Source: UBA4716 sp002438865 (GTDB lineage Bacteria > Bacillota > Clostridia > UBA1381). Taken from it: a stretch of DNA of 19,051 bases. This document shows, one piece after another, positions 1 through 7,092 of the stretch; within the stretch, counting starts at the first letter, position 1, and each line of letters begins with the position of its first letter. Location of the stretch: contig CALERO010000026.1 in assembly GCA_937907325.1 (NCBI GenBank), forward strand, positions 1 to 19,051, in the 5' to 3' direction. Below the pieces are notes generated by a model. That model did no database searches. It was not told where the DNA came from and worked only from the letters and a program-made list of their open reading frames with translations. A program made the translations under genes and the position numbers.

Positions 1-740
1 ACGTTGTTCTCGAGTGCACAGGTTTCTACTGCTCAAAGGAAAAGTCAATGGCTCACATCAATGCAGGTGCTAAGAAGGTTGTCATCTCAGCTCCGGCAGG
101 CAGCGACCTTAAGACTATCGTTTTCTCGGTAAACGAAAAGACTCTTACAGCTGACGATCAGATTATTTCAGCTGCTTCGTGTACAACAAACTGTCTGGCT
201 CCTATGGCTGACGCACTTAACAAGTACGCTCCCATCCAGTCAGGTATTATGTCAACAATCCACGCTTACACAGGCGACCAGATGATTCTTGACGGTCCGC
301 ACAGAAAGGGTGACCTCAGAAGAGCAAGAGCAGGCGCTGCAAACATCGTTCCTAACTCAACAGGCGCTGCAAAGGCTATCGGTCTTGTTATCCCCGAGCT
401 GAACGGCAAATTAATCGGTTCCGCACAGAGAGTTCCTGTTCCGACAGGTTCAACAACTATCCTTACAGCTGTTGTAAAGGGCGCTGACGTTACTGTTGAA
501 GGTATCAACGCTGCTATGAAGGCTGCTGCTTCGGAATCATTCGGTTACAATGAGGACGCTATCGTTTCTTCAGACGTTATCGGTATGAGATACGGTTCAT
601 TGTTCGATGCTACTCAGACAATGGTTTCAAAGATTGCAGACGATTTATATGAAGTACAGGTTGTTTCGTGGTATGATAACGAAAACTCATACACATCACA
701 GATGGTTAGAACAATCAAATACTTTGCAGAATTAGCATAA
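1..740 (+). CDS. gap: Glyceraldehyde-3-phosphate dehydrogenase, 3' part (cut by window edge)
   Basis: This glycolytic cytosolic enzyme oxidises glyceraldehyde-3-phosphate to 1,3-bisphosphoglycerate with NAD(P)+ and phosphate. The reading frame is open from base 3 and gives about 245 residues; the family is usually about 335, so roughly the first 90 (most of the NAD-binding half) lie outside the window. The catalytic cysteine motif SCTTNCLAP is visible, with Cys at 180-182, followed by the sugar-phosphate-binding stretch HRKGDLRRARA and the C-terminal WYDNENSYTSQ signature. An ATG at 48 is internal and not the start, because family sequence continues upstream of it (VVLECTGFY). The codon choice (GCT, GTT, ACA, AAG) looks more biased than in the neighbours, as expected for a very highly expressed gene. 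A strong terminator follows at once. The family assignment is secure; the choice between gap paralogues cannot be made here. Confidence 0.97.
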   Translation, partial: VVLECTGFYCSKEKSMAHINAGAKKVVISAPAGSDLKTIVFSVNEKTLTADDQIISAASCTTNCLAPMADALNKYAPIQSGIMSTIHAYTGDQMILDGPHRKGDLRRARAGAANIVPNSTGAAKAIGLVIPELNGKLIGSAQRVPVPTGSTTILTAVVKGADVTVEGINAAMKAAASESFGYNEDAIVSSDVIGMRYGSLFDATQTMVSKIADDLYEVQVVSWYDNENSYTSQMVRTIKYFAELA

Positions 741-754
741 GTAAAACTTCAAGG

Positions 755-787
755 AAGGAGGTTTGATTTTTTCAAACCTCCTTTTTT
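755..787 (+). terminator. Intrinsic terminator of gap
   Basis: A perfect 12-bp stem (755-766 pairs with 772-783) encloses a five-T loop and is followed by a T run to 787. It sits 14 bases after the gap stop codon and ahead of the next ribosome binding site, so it separates gap from the HAD gene. Confidence 0.93.
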
Positions 788-809
788 AAACTTATTAAGG
801 AGAATATCT

Positions 810-1607
810 ATGATTAAACTTATCGCCGCCGACCTTGACGGAACGCTTTTAACCACCGACAAAAAACTCCCGCCCGATTTCGGATATGTCCTGAACGAAC
901 TCAATAAGCGTGGGGTTATGTTTGTTGCGGCAAGCGGACGTCAGTACGAAACACTGCGCAGTCAGTTTGAACAATTCCAAAAAAATATGACGATAATCGC
1001 CGAGAACGGCTCGTCCGTTTTCTGCGGGGGCGAAAACATCATATGCGAGCCGATAGATGACAGCAAAACAAAAAAAGTTCTTGATAAAGTAATCACGCTC
1101 GATAACGTGTTCCCCATTATGTGCGGTTTTGAGTCGGCATACGGCGAGGCACGAAACAAGGACGTCATCTCAGACATAACAATGTTTTATAAAAAATACA
1201 AGACCGTTGACAGCCTGTACGATATGCTCCATGCCGACCGTTTCCTGAAATTTGCCCTGTTTGCTCCCGAGGGTGCAGAAAAACGCTGTCTGCCCGAAAT
1301 GCAGAAGGATTTCGGTGACGAGTACGGAGTTATTCTTTCCGGCACGAAATGGGTTGATATTATGAAGAAAGACGTTTCAAAAGGCAGTGCAATTGATAAA
1401 ATAAGGAATATTTACGGAATAAAAAAAGAGGAATGTGCCGCTTTCGGGGATTATATGAACGATTTTGAAATGATGAGCCGATGCGGCGAAACGTACGCTA
1501 TGGCAAACGCATACCCCGAATTGAAAAGAGTGTGCAAATATGAGTGTAAATCCAATGACGAATACGGAGTCACGGAAAAGATAAAGGAAATTTTTGATAT
1601 TAAATAA
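810..1607 (+). CDS. Cof-type HAD-superfamily sugar-phosphate phosphatase
   Basis: A 265-residue cytosolic HAD hydrolase of the Cof/YidA class (cap type IIB), which typically dephosphorylates sugar phosphates, nucleotides or flavin precursors with Mg2+. All four HAD motifs are visible: motif I DLDGT (nucleophile Asp8, acid/base Asp10), motif II around ASGR (41-44), motif III Lys191 in SKGSAI, and motif IV GDYMND (Asp214, Asp218). The cap lies roughly at 85-185. The length matches the family (about 260-280). The start is supported by AAGGAG at 797-802, eight bases upstream of the ATG. Its stop is followed within 14 bases by the PAS gene, so the two are probably co-transcribed. The substrate cannot be told from sequence; Cof proteins are promiscuous. 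No promoter was obvious between the gap terminator and this gene, so some read-through from gap is possible. Confidence 0.93.
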   Translation: MIKLIAADLDGTLLTTDKKLPPDFGYVLNELNKRGVMFVAASGRQYETLRSQFEQFQKNMTIIAENGSSVFCGGENIICEPIDDSKTKKVLDKVITLDNVFPIMCGFESAYGEARNKDVISDITMFYKKYKTVDSLYDMLHADRFLKFALFAPEGAEKRCLPEMQKDFGDEYGVILSGTKWVDIMKKDVSKGSAIDKIRNIYGIKKEECAAFGDYMNDFEMMSRCGETYAMANAYPELKRVCKYECKSNDEYGVTEKIKEIFDIK

Positions 1608-1620
1608 TCGGAGGGGTAAA

Positions 1621-1986
1621 ATGCTTGATTTATTGTTTAAAAGCATTATCGACCAGGATAATGCCGCTATTGTTGTCTGCGATATGAATTCGACTATCGT
1701 TTATATGAATCCGTCCGCCGTAAACCGCTATCACAGGGACTTGACCAGGCAAAGCCTCAAGGACTGCCACAATGCAAAGTCAAACGAAATGATTGAAAAA
1801 GTTCTTGCGTGGTTTAGGCAAAGCAAAGACAACAATATTATATTCACATATTATAATGAAAAAGAAAACAAAGACGTTTATATGGTTGCGCTCCGTGATA
1901 ATGAGAAAAACCTCATCGGCTATTACGAAAAGCACGAGTACCGAAACAGGGAAACCGCACAGCCGTATGCGGCATTAAATTTATAA
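1621..1986 (+). CDS. Small stand-alone PAS-domain protein (121 aa)
   Basis: The whole protein is essentially one PAS domain with no output domain. The pattern AAIVVCDMNSTIVYMNPSAV (about 15-34) is the start of a PAS fold, and the segment ending NLIGYYEKHEYR (98-108) is its last strand. A DCHN motif at 48-51 resembles the Cys-His-Asn stretch seen in PAS domains of DUF438-type proteins; it might bind a ligand or metal, but this is not shown. I chose the ATG at 1621 because GGAGGG (1610-1615) lies six bases before it. An in-frame ATG at 1594 lies inside the end of the HAD gene without a ribosome binding site. It overlaps nothing and follows the HAD phosphatase by 13 bases, so a two-gene operon is likely. 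The partner protein is unknown. Confidence 0.82.
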   Translation: MLDLLFKSIIDQDNAAIVVCDMNSTIVYMNPSAVNRYHRDLTRQSLKDCHNAKSNEMIEKVLAWFRQSKDNNIIFTYYNEKENKDVYMVALRDNEKNLIGYYEKHEYRNRETAQPYAALNL

Positions 1987-2024
1987 AAATACAGACTGCC
2001 GAATTTTCGGCAGTCTGTATTTTT
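1985..2024. terminator. Bidirectional intrinsic terminator
   Basis: A long near-perfect inverted repeat (arms about 1985-2003 and 2006-2024, core ACTGCCGA/TCGGCAGT) is flanked by an A run on the left and a T run on the right. It begins in the PAS-gene stop codon and touches the stop codon of the convergent GH30 gene, so it can end transcription from both sides. Confidence 0.92.
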
Positions 2025-3376
2025 TATCTTTCAAAAACAACACTTGCGACAGAGTTTGGCATAAGCTCGATATACCACCATTTCCCGTTATAAAAATATT
2101 GTGCCTGGATTTTATCTTTATTTTCATTCACAAGCTGAAGAACCTTTGAACCGTCCGTATTAACGGCAAACACTCCCCTTAATGCTTTTAAAGCTTTCGG
2201 GTATTCCGAAAGGCAGACATCGTCGCAGTTTTCCGTTTTAATCGGATATATTTTTGCGCCCCGCTTAATAAAAGTTGAAAAATGCTTGAGCGCACGGTAT
2301 TGTCCGCTGTAGGTGATTTCATTTGTCTGCGAGTTGAGCGTTGCCAGTCCTCCGCAATAAAACGGTCCTATATTCGGTCCGCCGCACTCATCAAGGAGCA
2401 AATTCCACCCCGTAAACGTATCGCAACCTGCCGACAGCGCCGCCGACATTGCAATAGACCACTTACACCAATCCGTACCGTAGTTATCAAAAAGGCGTGG
2501 ACCGCCCTCGGTAAAGTTCCATCGAATTTGCGGATATTCTTTTCTGATGTTGTCTATCATTCCGGCATAACCCTCATAATAATGAAACGCAATCGCATCG
2601 CAATCATTTATAAGATTCGGCGAATGGCGCAGTTGTTCAAGCACCCTCGCCCACCCGATAAAGCAATGATCGTAAAGCCATATTTCGGTATCCATACCGT
2701 TTTTGCGGAGCTTTGAACGAAGTGTGCTTACAAATTCGCTCTCCGTATCCGGATGCCATATGCACGCAACAGACCTGCCTGCCTGCTGAGCCTCCGGCTC
2801 GTTTTGCGGAGTGACGGCATAAATCGGAATACCCTCCGCCTTATAGGCATTAAGAAATTTTATAAAATATTCGGCATAGCAGTCTATGTATTCATTGCGC
2901 ATATACCCCAAATACATTGTACCGCTTGTTTTCATCCACCCCGGCGGACTCCACGGCGACGCAAAAATCTTTATATCGGGGGTATGGCGCATTACCTCCT
3001 TTACCATCGGAACTATAAAATCCATATCCTGTCCCAAAGAAAAGCTTTCAAGCGCAATATCATCCTTTTTATCGCAATAGGAGTAAACGTTTGTTGAGTA
3101 ATCGCATGAGCCGATTGAAATTCTTCCGACAGAAAGTCCCAGTCCGTTTTTGCCGTAAATATCGTCAAGGAATTTCTCCCGTAATTCCTCAGGCATTATC
3201 GACAGTTCATAGCACGAGCTCCCCGTAAGTGCCACTCCAAAGCCGCCGAAGCTTTCGTTTGACGGTGTATCGGCGGAAACAACATTACAGCCGAAATCCA
3301 TTTTTTGATTATTACAGAAAAGCTCTTTTTTTCTGAAAAAGTTCTTTTCATCAGTCGTGTAAATTATCGGTTTCAT
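2024..3376 (-). CDS. Glycoside hydrolase family 30 enzyme, intracellular
   Basis: A 450-residue retaining beta-glycosidase of the GH30 (glucosylceramidase-like) family. The N-terminal GFGVALTGSS (46-55) matches the conserved GFGGAxTxS of the family. The acid/base glutamate is Glu193 in TPQNEPE and the nucleophile is Glu290 in NFTEGGPR; SPPGWMK (143-149) is also typical. A short beta domain (about 385-450) follows the barrel. There is no signal peptide, so it probably acts in the cytosol on imported glycosides. GH30 includes beta-glucosidases, beta-1,6-glucanases, xylosidases and fucosidases; I cannot choose among them. The start has GGAAAGGA upstream (3384-3391). It is transcribed divergently from an AraC gene over a 153-bp region and is the likely target of that regulator. 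Confidence 0.9.
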   Translation of the reverse strand: MKPIIYTTDEKNFFRKKELFCNNQKMDFGCNVVSADTPSNESFGGFGVALTGSSCYELSIMPEELREKFLDDIYGKNGLGLSVGRISIGSCDYSTNVYSYCDKKDDIALESFSLGQDMDFIVPMVKEVMRHTPDIKIFASPWSPPGWMKTSGTMYLGYMRNEYIDCYAEYFIKFLNAYKAEGIPIYAVTPQNEPEAQQAGRSVACIWHPDTESEFVSTLRSKLRKNGMDTEIWLYDHCFIGWARVLEQLRHSPNLINDCDAIAFHYYEGYAGMIDNIRKEYPQIRWNFTEGGPRLFDNYGTDWCKWSIAMSAALSAGCDTFTGWNLLLDECGGPNIGPFYCGGLATLNSQTNEITYSGQYRALKHFSTFIKRGAKIYPIKTENCDDVCLSEYPKALKALRGVFAVNTDGSKVLQLVNENKDKIQAQYFYNGKWWYIELMPNSVASVVFER

Positions 3377-3407
3377 AATTTATCAATCCTTTCCTGATTA
3401 TGAGTTA

Positions 3408-3436
3408 ATTATATAGCACCGCATTAAATTGCACAA
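3408..3436 (-). promoter_or_regulatory. Probable promoter of the GH30 gene
   Basis: On the minus strand TTGTGC (3431-3436) and TATAAT (3408-3413) are separated by exactly 17 bp. The -10 is consensus but the -35 is weak, a pattern common at activator-dependent promoters, which fits control by the divergent AraC regulator. Confidence 0.65.
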
Positions 3437-3480
3437 TATAAAATCAAAGCGCCTTTTTGTATTTTTACGGCAAGTAACAC

Positions 3481-3509
3481 TTGACATACAATGCCGTTTA
3501 TAATATAAT
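3481..3509 (+). promoter_or_regulatory. Consensus sigma-A promoter of the first AraC gene
   Basis: TTGACA (3481-3486), a 17-bp spacer and TATAAT (3504-3509) make a perfect consensus promoter. The expected start site (about 3516) coincides with the ribosome binding site AGGTG (3516-3520), so the leader would be only about 14 bases. Confidence 0.85.
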
Positions 3510-3529
3510 CAAGTCAGGTGATATATGAA

Positions 3530-4294
3530 ATGAACAGTTATACTGCGGCGGAGATTGAATATTCAAAAATAGAAGTTTTAAAGCAGATATGGTCAGCAAA
3601 CGATAAATTCTCATACGAAACAAACAGCCGCCCGTTTTGGGGGATTTGTTATGTTTTAAGCGGAAAAATAATATATTGCACCAAAGGCGGCACATTTTCG
3701 GCACATACAGGTAATGCGGTAATACTTAAAAAAGGTACGTATTACCGTGCGGAGTTCCCGTCAGAAACGCATTGTATTCTTGTGAATTTTTCATCAAGCG
3801 GCGACTTTGCGGACGATGAAAAAGAGGATATAATCATAATCGACGCAAATGCGGATATAAAAAATGACTTTGCGGATATTTTTGATTACAGTATGTTTGA
3901 AAGCAGAAAATGTATGGTGAAATCAGCTTTCTACAGGATTTTGGATAAAATCAGCGTAAACGAAAAAGGAAATGCGCTTTCAGCGAAAATCAAACAGATT
4001 GTAAATGCCGACATTGATTTTGCGCTTTCCGAAACCGACATAGCGAAACAATGTGCTGTAAGCATATCAACGGCACAGCGAAGTTTTTTCAGAGCATACG
4101 GAAAAACAATCTCGGCATACAAATCGGAACTGCGCATTGCAAGAGCAAAAAATCTTTTGCTTATGGGTTTATATTCCGTAGAGCAAATAGCGGATATGCT
4201 TAATTTTTGCGACTGTGCATATTTCAGCCGCTGTTTCAAACGTGCGGTCGGAATGTCGCCGAAGCAGTTTGTAAAGCAATCGCACACTATGTAA
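3530..4294 (+). CDS. AraC-family transcriptional regulator (GH30 divergon)
   Basis: A 254-residue one-component regulator. The N-terminal half has the alternating hydrophobic pattern of a cupin-like sugar-sensing domain (about 1-130, including SGKIIYCTKGG and AVILKKGTYYRAEF). The C-terminal 100 residues hold the two helix-turn-helix motifs of AraC/XylS proteins; the second ends with the typical YFSRCFKRAVGMSPKQF. I chose the ATG at 3530 because AGGTG (3516-3520) lies nine bases upstream; a GTG at 3518 falls inside that ribosome binding site. It is divergent from the GH30 gene and followed 22 bases later by a WYL regulator, suggesting an operon of two regulators. The inducer is unknown, probably the sugar acted on by GH30. 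Confidence 0.92.
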   Translation: MNSYTAAEIEYSKIEVLKQIWSANDKFSYETNSRPFWGICYVLSGKIIYCTKGGTFSAHTGNAVILKKGTYYRAEFPSETHCILVNFSSSGDFADDEKEDIIIIDANADIKNDFADIFDYSMFESRKCMVKSAFYRILDKISVNEKGNALSAKIKQIVNADIDFALSETDIAKQCAVSISTAQRSFFRAYGKTISAYKSELRIARAKNLLLMGLYSVEQIADMLNFCDCAYFSRCFKRAVGMSPKQFVKQSHTM

Positions 4295-4316
4295 GAACTA
4301 TTGTAAGGAGAGAAAA

Positions 4317-5315
4317 ATGAAATCATCGCAACAAAAGCTTAAAATAATGTATCTGGCAAAAATACTGATGGAGCAAACCGACGAGGAGCACACCATCACC
4401 GTACCCGAAATGATTGCCGAGCTTTCAAAGCTTGGTATTTCCGCCGAGCGGAAAAGCATTTATGACGATCTCGAATACCTGCAATTATTCGGGCTTGACA
4501 TCTGCTCGAACAAAACACGCACGACAAATTATTATATTGCAAGCCGTGATTTCGAGCTTCCCGAGCTTAAATTGTTAGTCGACAGCGTTCAGTCGTCAAA
4601 ATTTATTACCAGCAAAAAGAGTATGATGCTTATTTCAAAAATTGAAAAGCTTACCAGTAGGGAAAATGCAAAAAAGCTTCATAGGCAAGTGTTTATAAGC
4701 AACCGTGTAAAGACGTTCAATGAGCAGATTTATTATAATGTCGATAAAATTTACGACGCTATTGCGGCAAACAAGCAGATTACCTTTAAGTATTTCAACC
4801 TTAATGTGGACAAGAAAAAAGTATACCGAAAAGACGGCAATTTATACACGGAATCGCCCGTGTCGCTTACCTGGGACGATGAAAACTATTATCTTATTAC
4901 GTACAAGAAAAAATATGATAATTACATACACTACCGTGTTGACAAAATGGAAATGATAGAACTTACCGAAAATGACCGGGTGCTTTCGGACAAGCCGTTT
5001 GATTTATCAAGCTATTCAAAAACAATGTTCCAAATGTTCAGCGGCGAGGAAACAGATGTTTCCATTGAGCTTGACAATGACCTCGTGGGTGCTGTATTTG
5101 ACAGGTTCGGCACAGACATTCCGATAGTAAAAAAAGGCGAAAACCGATTCATCTGCCATGTTAAAGTCGCCGTAAGTCCGCACTTTTTATCGTGGATTAT
5201 GAGTTTCGGCAAAAAAGCAAAAATCCTCTCCCCCGATTGTGTTGCGGAGGAAATGCACCGTTTAGCCAAAGAAATAGCCGAAATTTACGAAACCCCAAAC
5301 AAGGAGCCGCATTAA
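4317..5315 (+). CDS. WYL-domain transcriptional regulator (YafY-like)
   Basis: A 332-residue regulator with an N-terminal winged helix-turn-helix (about 1-75; ISAERKSIYDDLEYL is the recognition region) and a WYL domain (about 140-215, motif WDDENYYLI at 186-194), followed by a C-terminal WCX-like extension. WYL domains are thought to sense ligands, often nucleic acids or nucleotides, and family members act as repressors or activators in metabolism, DNA damage and phage defence. AAGGAGAG at 4305-4312 supports the ATG. It follows the AraC gene by 22 bases and is probably co-transcribed with it. Two regulators in one operon opposite a single glycosidase is a little unusual. What this one controls cannot be read from the sequence. 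Its stop codon lies in the loop of an inverted repeat. Confidence 0.9.
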   Translation: MKSSQQKLKIMYLAKILMEQTDEEHTITVPEMIAELSKLGISAERKSIYDDLEYLQLFGLDICSNKTRTTNYYIASRDFELPELKLLVDSVQSSKFITSKKSMMLISKIEKLTSRENAKKLHRQVFISNRVKTFNEQIYYNVDKIYDAIAANKQITFKYFNLNVDKKKVYRKDGNLYTESPVSLTWDDENYYLITYKKKYDNYIHYRVDKMEMIELTENDRVLSDKPFDLSSYSKTMFQMFSGEETDVSIELDNDLVGAVFDRFGTDIPIVKKGENRFICHVKVAVSPHFLSWIMSFGKKAKILSPDCVAEEMHRLAKEIAEIYETPNKEPH

Positions 5316-5329
5316 ATGCGGCTCCTTGT
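5299..5329. terminator. Perfect 14-bp inverted repeat at the convergent gene ends
   Basis: Arms 5299-5312 and 5316-5329 are perfectly complementary and the three-base loop is exactly the TAA stop codon of the WYL gene. There is no T run on either side, so it may be a weak bidirectional terminator or an mRNA 3'-end stabiliser rather than a textbook terminator. The convergent minus-strand gene stops six bases away. Confidence 0.65.
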
Positions 5330-5334
5330 CACGC

Positions 5335-5982
5335 TTATGCAATAATTTCAATGTCTTTTTTCTTGTTAATGATGTATTCAATATCTGTATCATCCAAAAC
5401 TTTCGGGCGGTATTTGCTTGTTAACACATCATTCATTTTATCTATATTATCCTTGTTTTTAAGCGCTTCAATATTGCTTGCGAACATACCTGCAATAAGC
5501 CTTTTCGATTTATATTCGTACCGTTCCTTTTCCAGATCCTGAAGATAGTAGCCGAGCCTTTGCATCTGAATTGCGCTCAGCCTGTGGTTATTGTCTCTTA
5601 TGTAATGTCTGACATCAAGAATTTTCATATCTACAATCTGCTCGTTACTTATCATATTCGCAATAAAACGGTCTATCTGCGACATTACCTGAATTGCTTG
5701 TGTGAAAAACTCGCAAATATCAAAATCCTCATCTTCCAAATTCGTTGTCTTTGTCGGATTACCGAACTTTTTTATCTCCGGCATAATATATTCATCTCCT
5801 TCACCTAAATTGCAAACTCTCCAATTATAATTTTTAATATTATTCGGAACACATCTCAAAAAATTATCGGCGGCAACTCCCGTTTTAAAGGTGTATGCCT
5901 TTTCCTTTGCTGTTACCGCAGCAGGACGTCCTCTGAAATCTTTGCCTACGAAAAAATTGTTATCGGTTAATACATAGCACAT
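5335..5982 (-). CDS. Unrecognised 215-residue protein
   Basis: I do not recognise this family. The protein has no signal peptide or membrane segment and should be cytosolic. The first 60 or so residues look like a small mixed alpha/beta domain that ends in NNIKNYNWRV. The middle (about 90-175) is predicted mainly helical and rich in charged residues, with DVRHYIRDNNHRLSAIQMQR and then a basic run ERYEYKSKR. That helical pattern vaguely recalls small phage-associated proteins, but the resemblance is only impressionistic. The start is firm: GGAGGT lies eight bases upstream of the ATG. It is divergent from ogt over about 168 bases and convergent with the WYL gene. A LexA-like half-matching site lies between it and ogt. 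No function is proposed. Confidence 0.8.
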   Translation of the reverse strand: MCYVLTDNNFFVGKDFRGRPAAVTAKEKAYTFKTGVAADNFLRCVPNNIKNYNWRVCNLGEGDEYIMPEIKKFGNPTKTTNLEDEDFDICEFFTQAIQVMSQIDRFIANMISNEQIVDMKILDVRHYIRDNNHRLSAIQMQRLGYYLQDLEKERYEYKSKRLIAGMFASNIEALKNKDNIDKMNDVLTSKYRPKVLDDTDIEYIINKKKDIEIIA

Positions 5983-6021
5983 TTTAGTTACCTCCGTTCT
6001 CTTTATGATTCCATTTTATCG

Positions 6022-6033
6022 GAACAGATGTCC
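6022..6033. promoter_or_regulatory. Possible LexA-like site (one mismatch)
   Basis: GAACAGATGTCC at this position differs by one base from the Gram-positive LexA (SOS) box GAAC-N4-GTTC. It lies between the unrecognised gene and ogt, and closer to the former. One such near-match can occur by chance, so this is only a candidate. Confidence 0.25.
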
Positions 6034-6072
6034 GTAAAAAAGGACAGTAAATATCTATTTATTCTAATCTCA

Positions 6073-6101
6073 TCGACAAACATATAATTTTATGTTACAA
6101 T
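6073..6101 (+). promoter_or_regulatory. Probable sigma-A promoter of ogt
   Basis: TCGACA (6073-6078), a 17-bp spacer and TACAAT (6096-6101) form a good housekeeping promoter about 50 bases upstream of the ogt start codon. Confidence 0.7.
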
Positions 6102-6150
6102 ACATTTATAAAACAGGCATACGGCAGAACAAATATTGGAAGGATTGATT

Positions 6151-6684
6151 ATGACTTATACATATAAATACAACTCAAAGCTTGGGGGTATAACGCTTGC
6201 AAGCAACGGAGAGGCTTTGACGGGCTTGTGGTTTAACGGACAAAAGTATTTCGGGGATACACTGCCGAGCGAGTATCGGGAAGAAACTCTGCCGATTTTT
6301 GAGAAAACGGCAAAGTGGCTTGATATATATTTTTCGGGCAAAAATCCCGATTTTACACCGGCATTGTCTTTTAACACTTCATCTTTCCGTCAATCGGTAT
6401 GGGAAATACTTCTTACAATTCCGTACGGAAAAACTATGACTTACGGCGAAATTGCAGATAAAATCGCACGGCAAAACGGACTTAGAAAGATGTCCGCCCA
6501 AGCGATCGGCGGTGCTGTCGGGCACAATCCGATTTCAATCATTGTGCCCTGCCACAGAGTGGTCGGCACAAACGGAAGCTTAACGGGATATGCCGGCGGA
6601 ATCGAAAAAAAAGTCAAATTATTAGAGCTTGAACAAACCGATATGAGCGGTTTATTTATTCCGAAGAAAGGTACTGCGCTGTAA
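6151..6684 (+). CDS. ogt: Methylated-DNA--protein-cysteine methyltransferase
   Basis: This suicide repair protein moves the alkyl group from O6-alkylguanine (and O4-alkylthymine) to its own cysteine. The 177-residue protein has the N-terminal ribonuclease-H-like domain (about 1-75) and the C-terminal DNA-binding/active-site domain with FRQSVWEILLTIPYGKTMTY (79-98), the asparagine hinge in GHNP (124-127) and the active site PCHRV with Cys134. TGYAGG (145-150) completes the pocket. The length fits the Ogt type; there is no Ada regulatory domain. I chose the ATG at 6151 because GGAAGGA lies directly upstream (6138-6144); the in-frame TTG at 6136 overlaps that site. It has its own promoter, and spoIIID follows after 75 bases behind a separate sporulation-type promoter. 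Confidence 0.96.
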   Translation: MTYTYKYNSKLGGITLASNGEALTGLWFNGQKYFGDTLPSEYREETLPIFEKTAKWLDIYFSGKNPDFTPALSFNTSSFRQSVWEILLTIPYGKTMTYGEIADKIARQNGLRKMSAQAIGGAVGHNPISIIVPCHRVVGTNGSLTGYAGGIEKKVKLLELEQTDMSGLFIPKKGTAL

Positions 6685-6705
6685 CAGGAATCGCTGAAAG
6701 TCCAT

Positions 6706-6734
6706 TCATAATCCGTTATTTTACCTCATAGAAT
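6706..6734 (+). promoter_or_regulatory. Probable sigma-E promoter of spoIIID
   Basis: TCATAAT (6706-6712), a 14-bp spacer and CATAGAAT (6727-6734) resemble the sigma-E consensus; the -10 matches CATACAAT at seven of eight bases. spoIIID is transcribed by sigma-E RNA polymerase in Bacillus, so the match is in the expected place. The leader would be about 20 bases. Confidence 0.7.
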
Positions 6735-6759
6735 GTACAAAAAAGGTGGAGGTAAAATA

Positions 6760-7020
6760 ATGAAAGATTATATCGAGCAGCGTGCCGCCGAACTTGCACA
6801 GTACATAATCGATAATAACGCCACAGTCAGAAGCGCCGCCAAAGTATTTAATGTTTCCAAATCAACCGTACATAAAGACGTTCATGAGCGGCTCAAGAAA
6901 ATCAATCCCGCTCTTTACCGTGAGGTACAGAAGGTTTTAGAAGTGAACAAGGCGGAGCGGCATATTCGGGGCGGACTCGCTACAAGAGAAAAGTACAAAT
7001 CAAAATCAACGATTATATAA
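6760..7020 (+). CDS. spoIIID: Sporulation transcriptional regulator SpoIIID
   Basis: An 86-residue mother-cell DNA-binding protein that activates and represses sigma-E and sigma-K genes during endospore formation. The helix-turn-helix lies at about 22-43 (ATVRSAAKVFNVSKSTVHKD), followed by the conserved ERLKKINPALYREV segment and a basic tail (HIRGGLATREKYK) that contributes to DNA binding. The length matches the family. I chose the ATG at 6760 because GGTGGAGGT (6745-6753) precedes it; an in-frame ATG at 6733 lies inside the -10 element of the candidate promoter. Its presence is good evidence that the host makes endospores. It is monocistronic: a strong terminator follows. Confidence 0.96.
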   Translation: MKDYIEQRAAELAQYIIDNNATVRSAAKVFNVSKSTVHKDVHERLKKINPALYREVQKVLEVNKAERHIRGGLATREKYKSKSTII

Positions 7021-7043
7021 TTTTATGAATTTACATATGAAAT

Positions 7044-7079
7044 AAAGGGAACTGTAAAATAACTTTTACAGTTCCCTTT
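7044..7079. terminator. Bidirectional terminator after spoIIID
   Basis: A perfect 16-bp stem (7044-7059 with 7064-7079) with loop TAAC has A residues on the left arm and T residues at the right end. It lies between spoIIID and the convergent AraC-like reading frame. Confidence 0.88.
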
Positions 7080-7092
7080 TCAAACACAGCGC

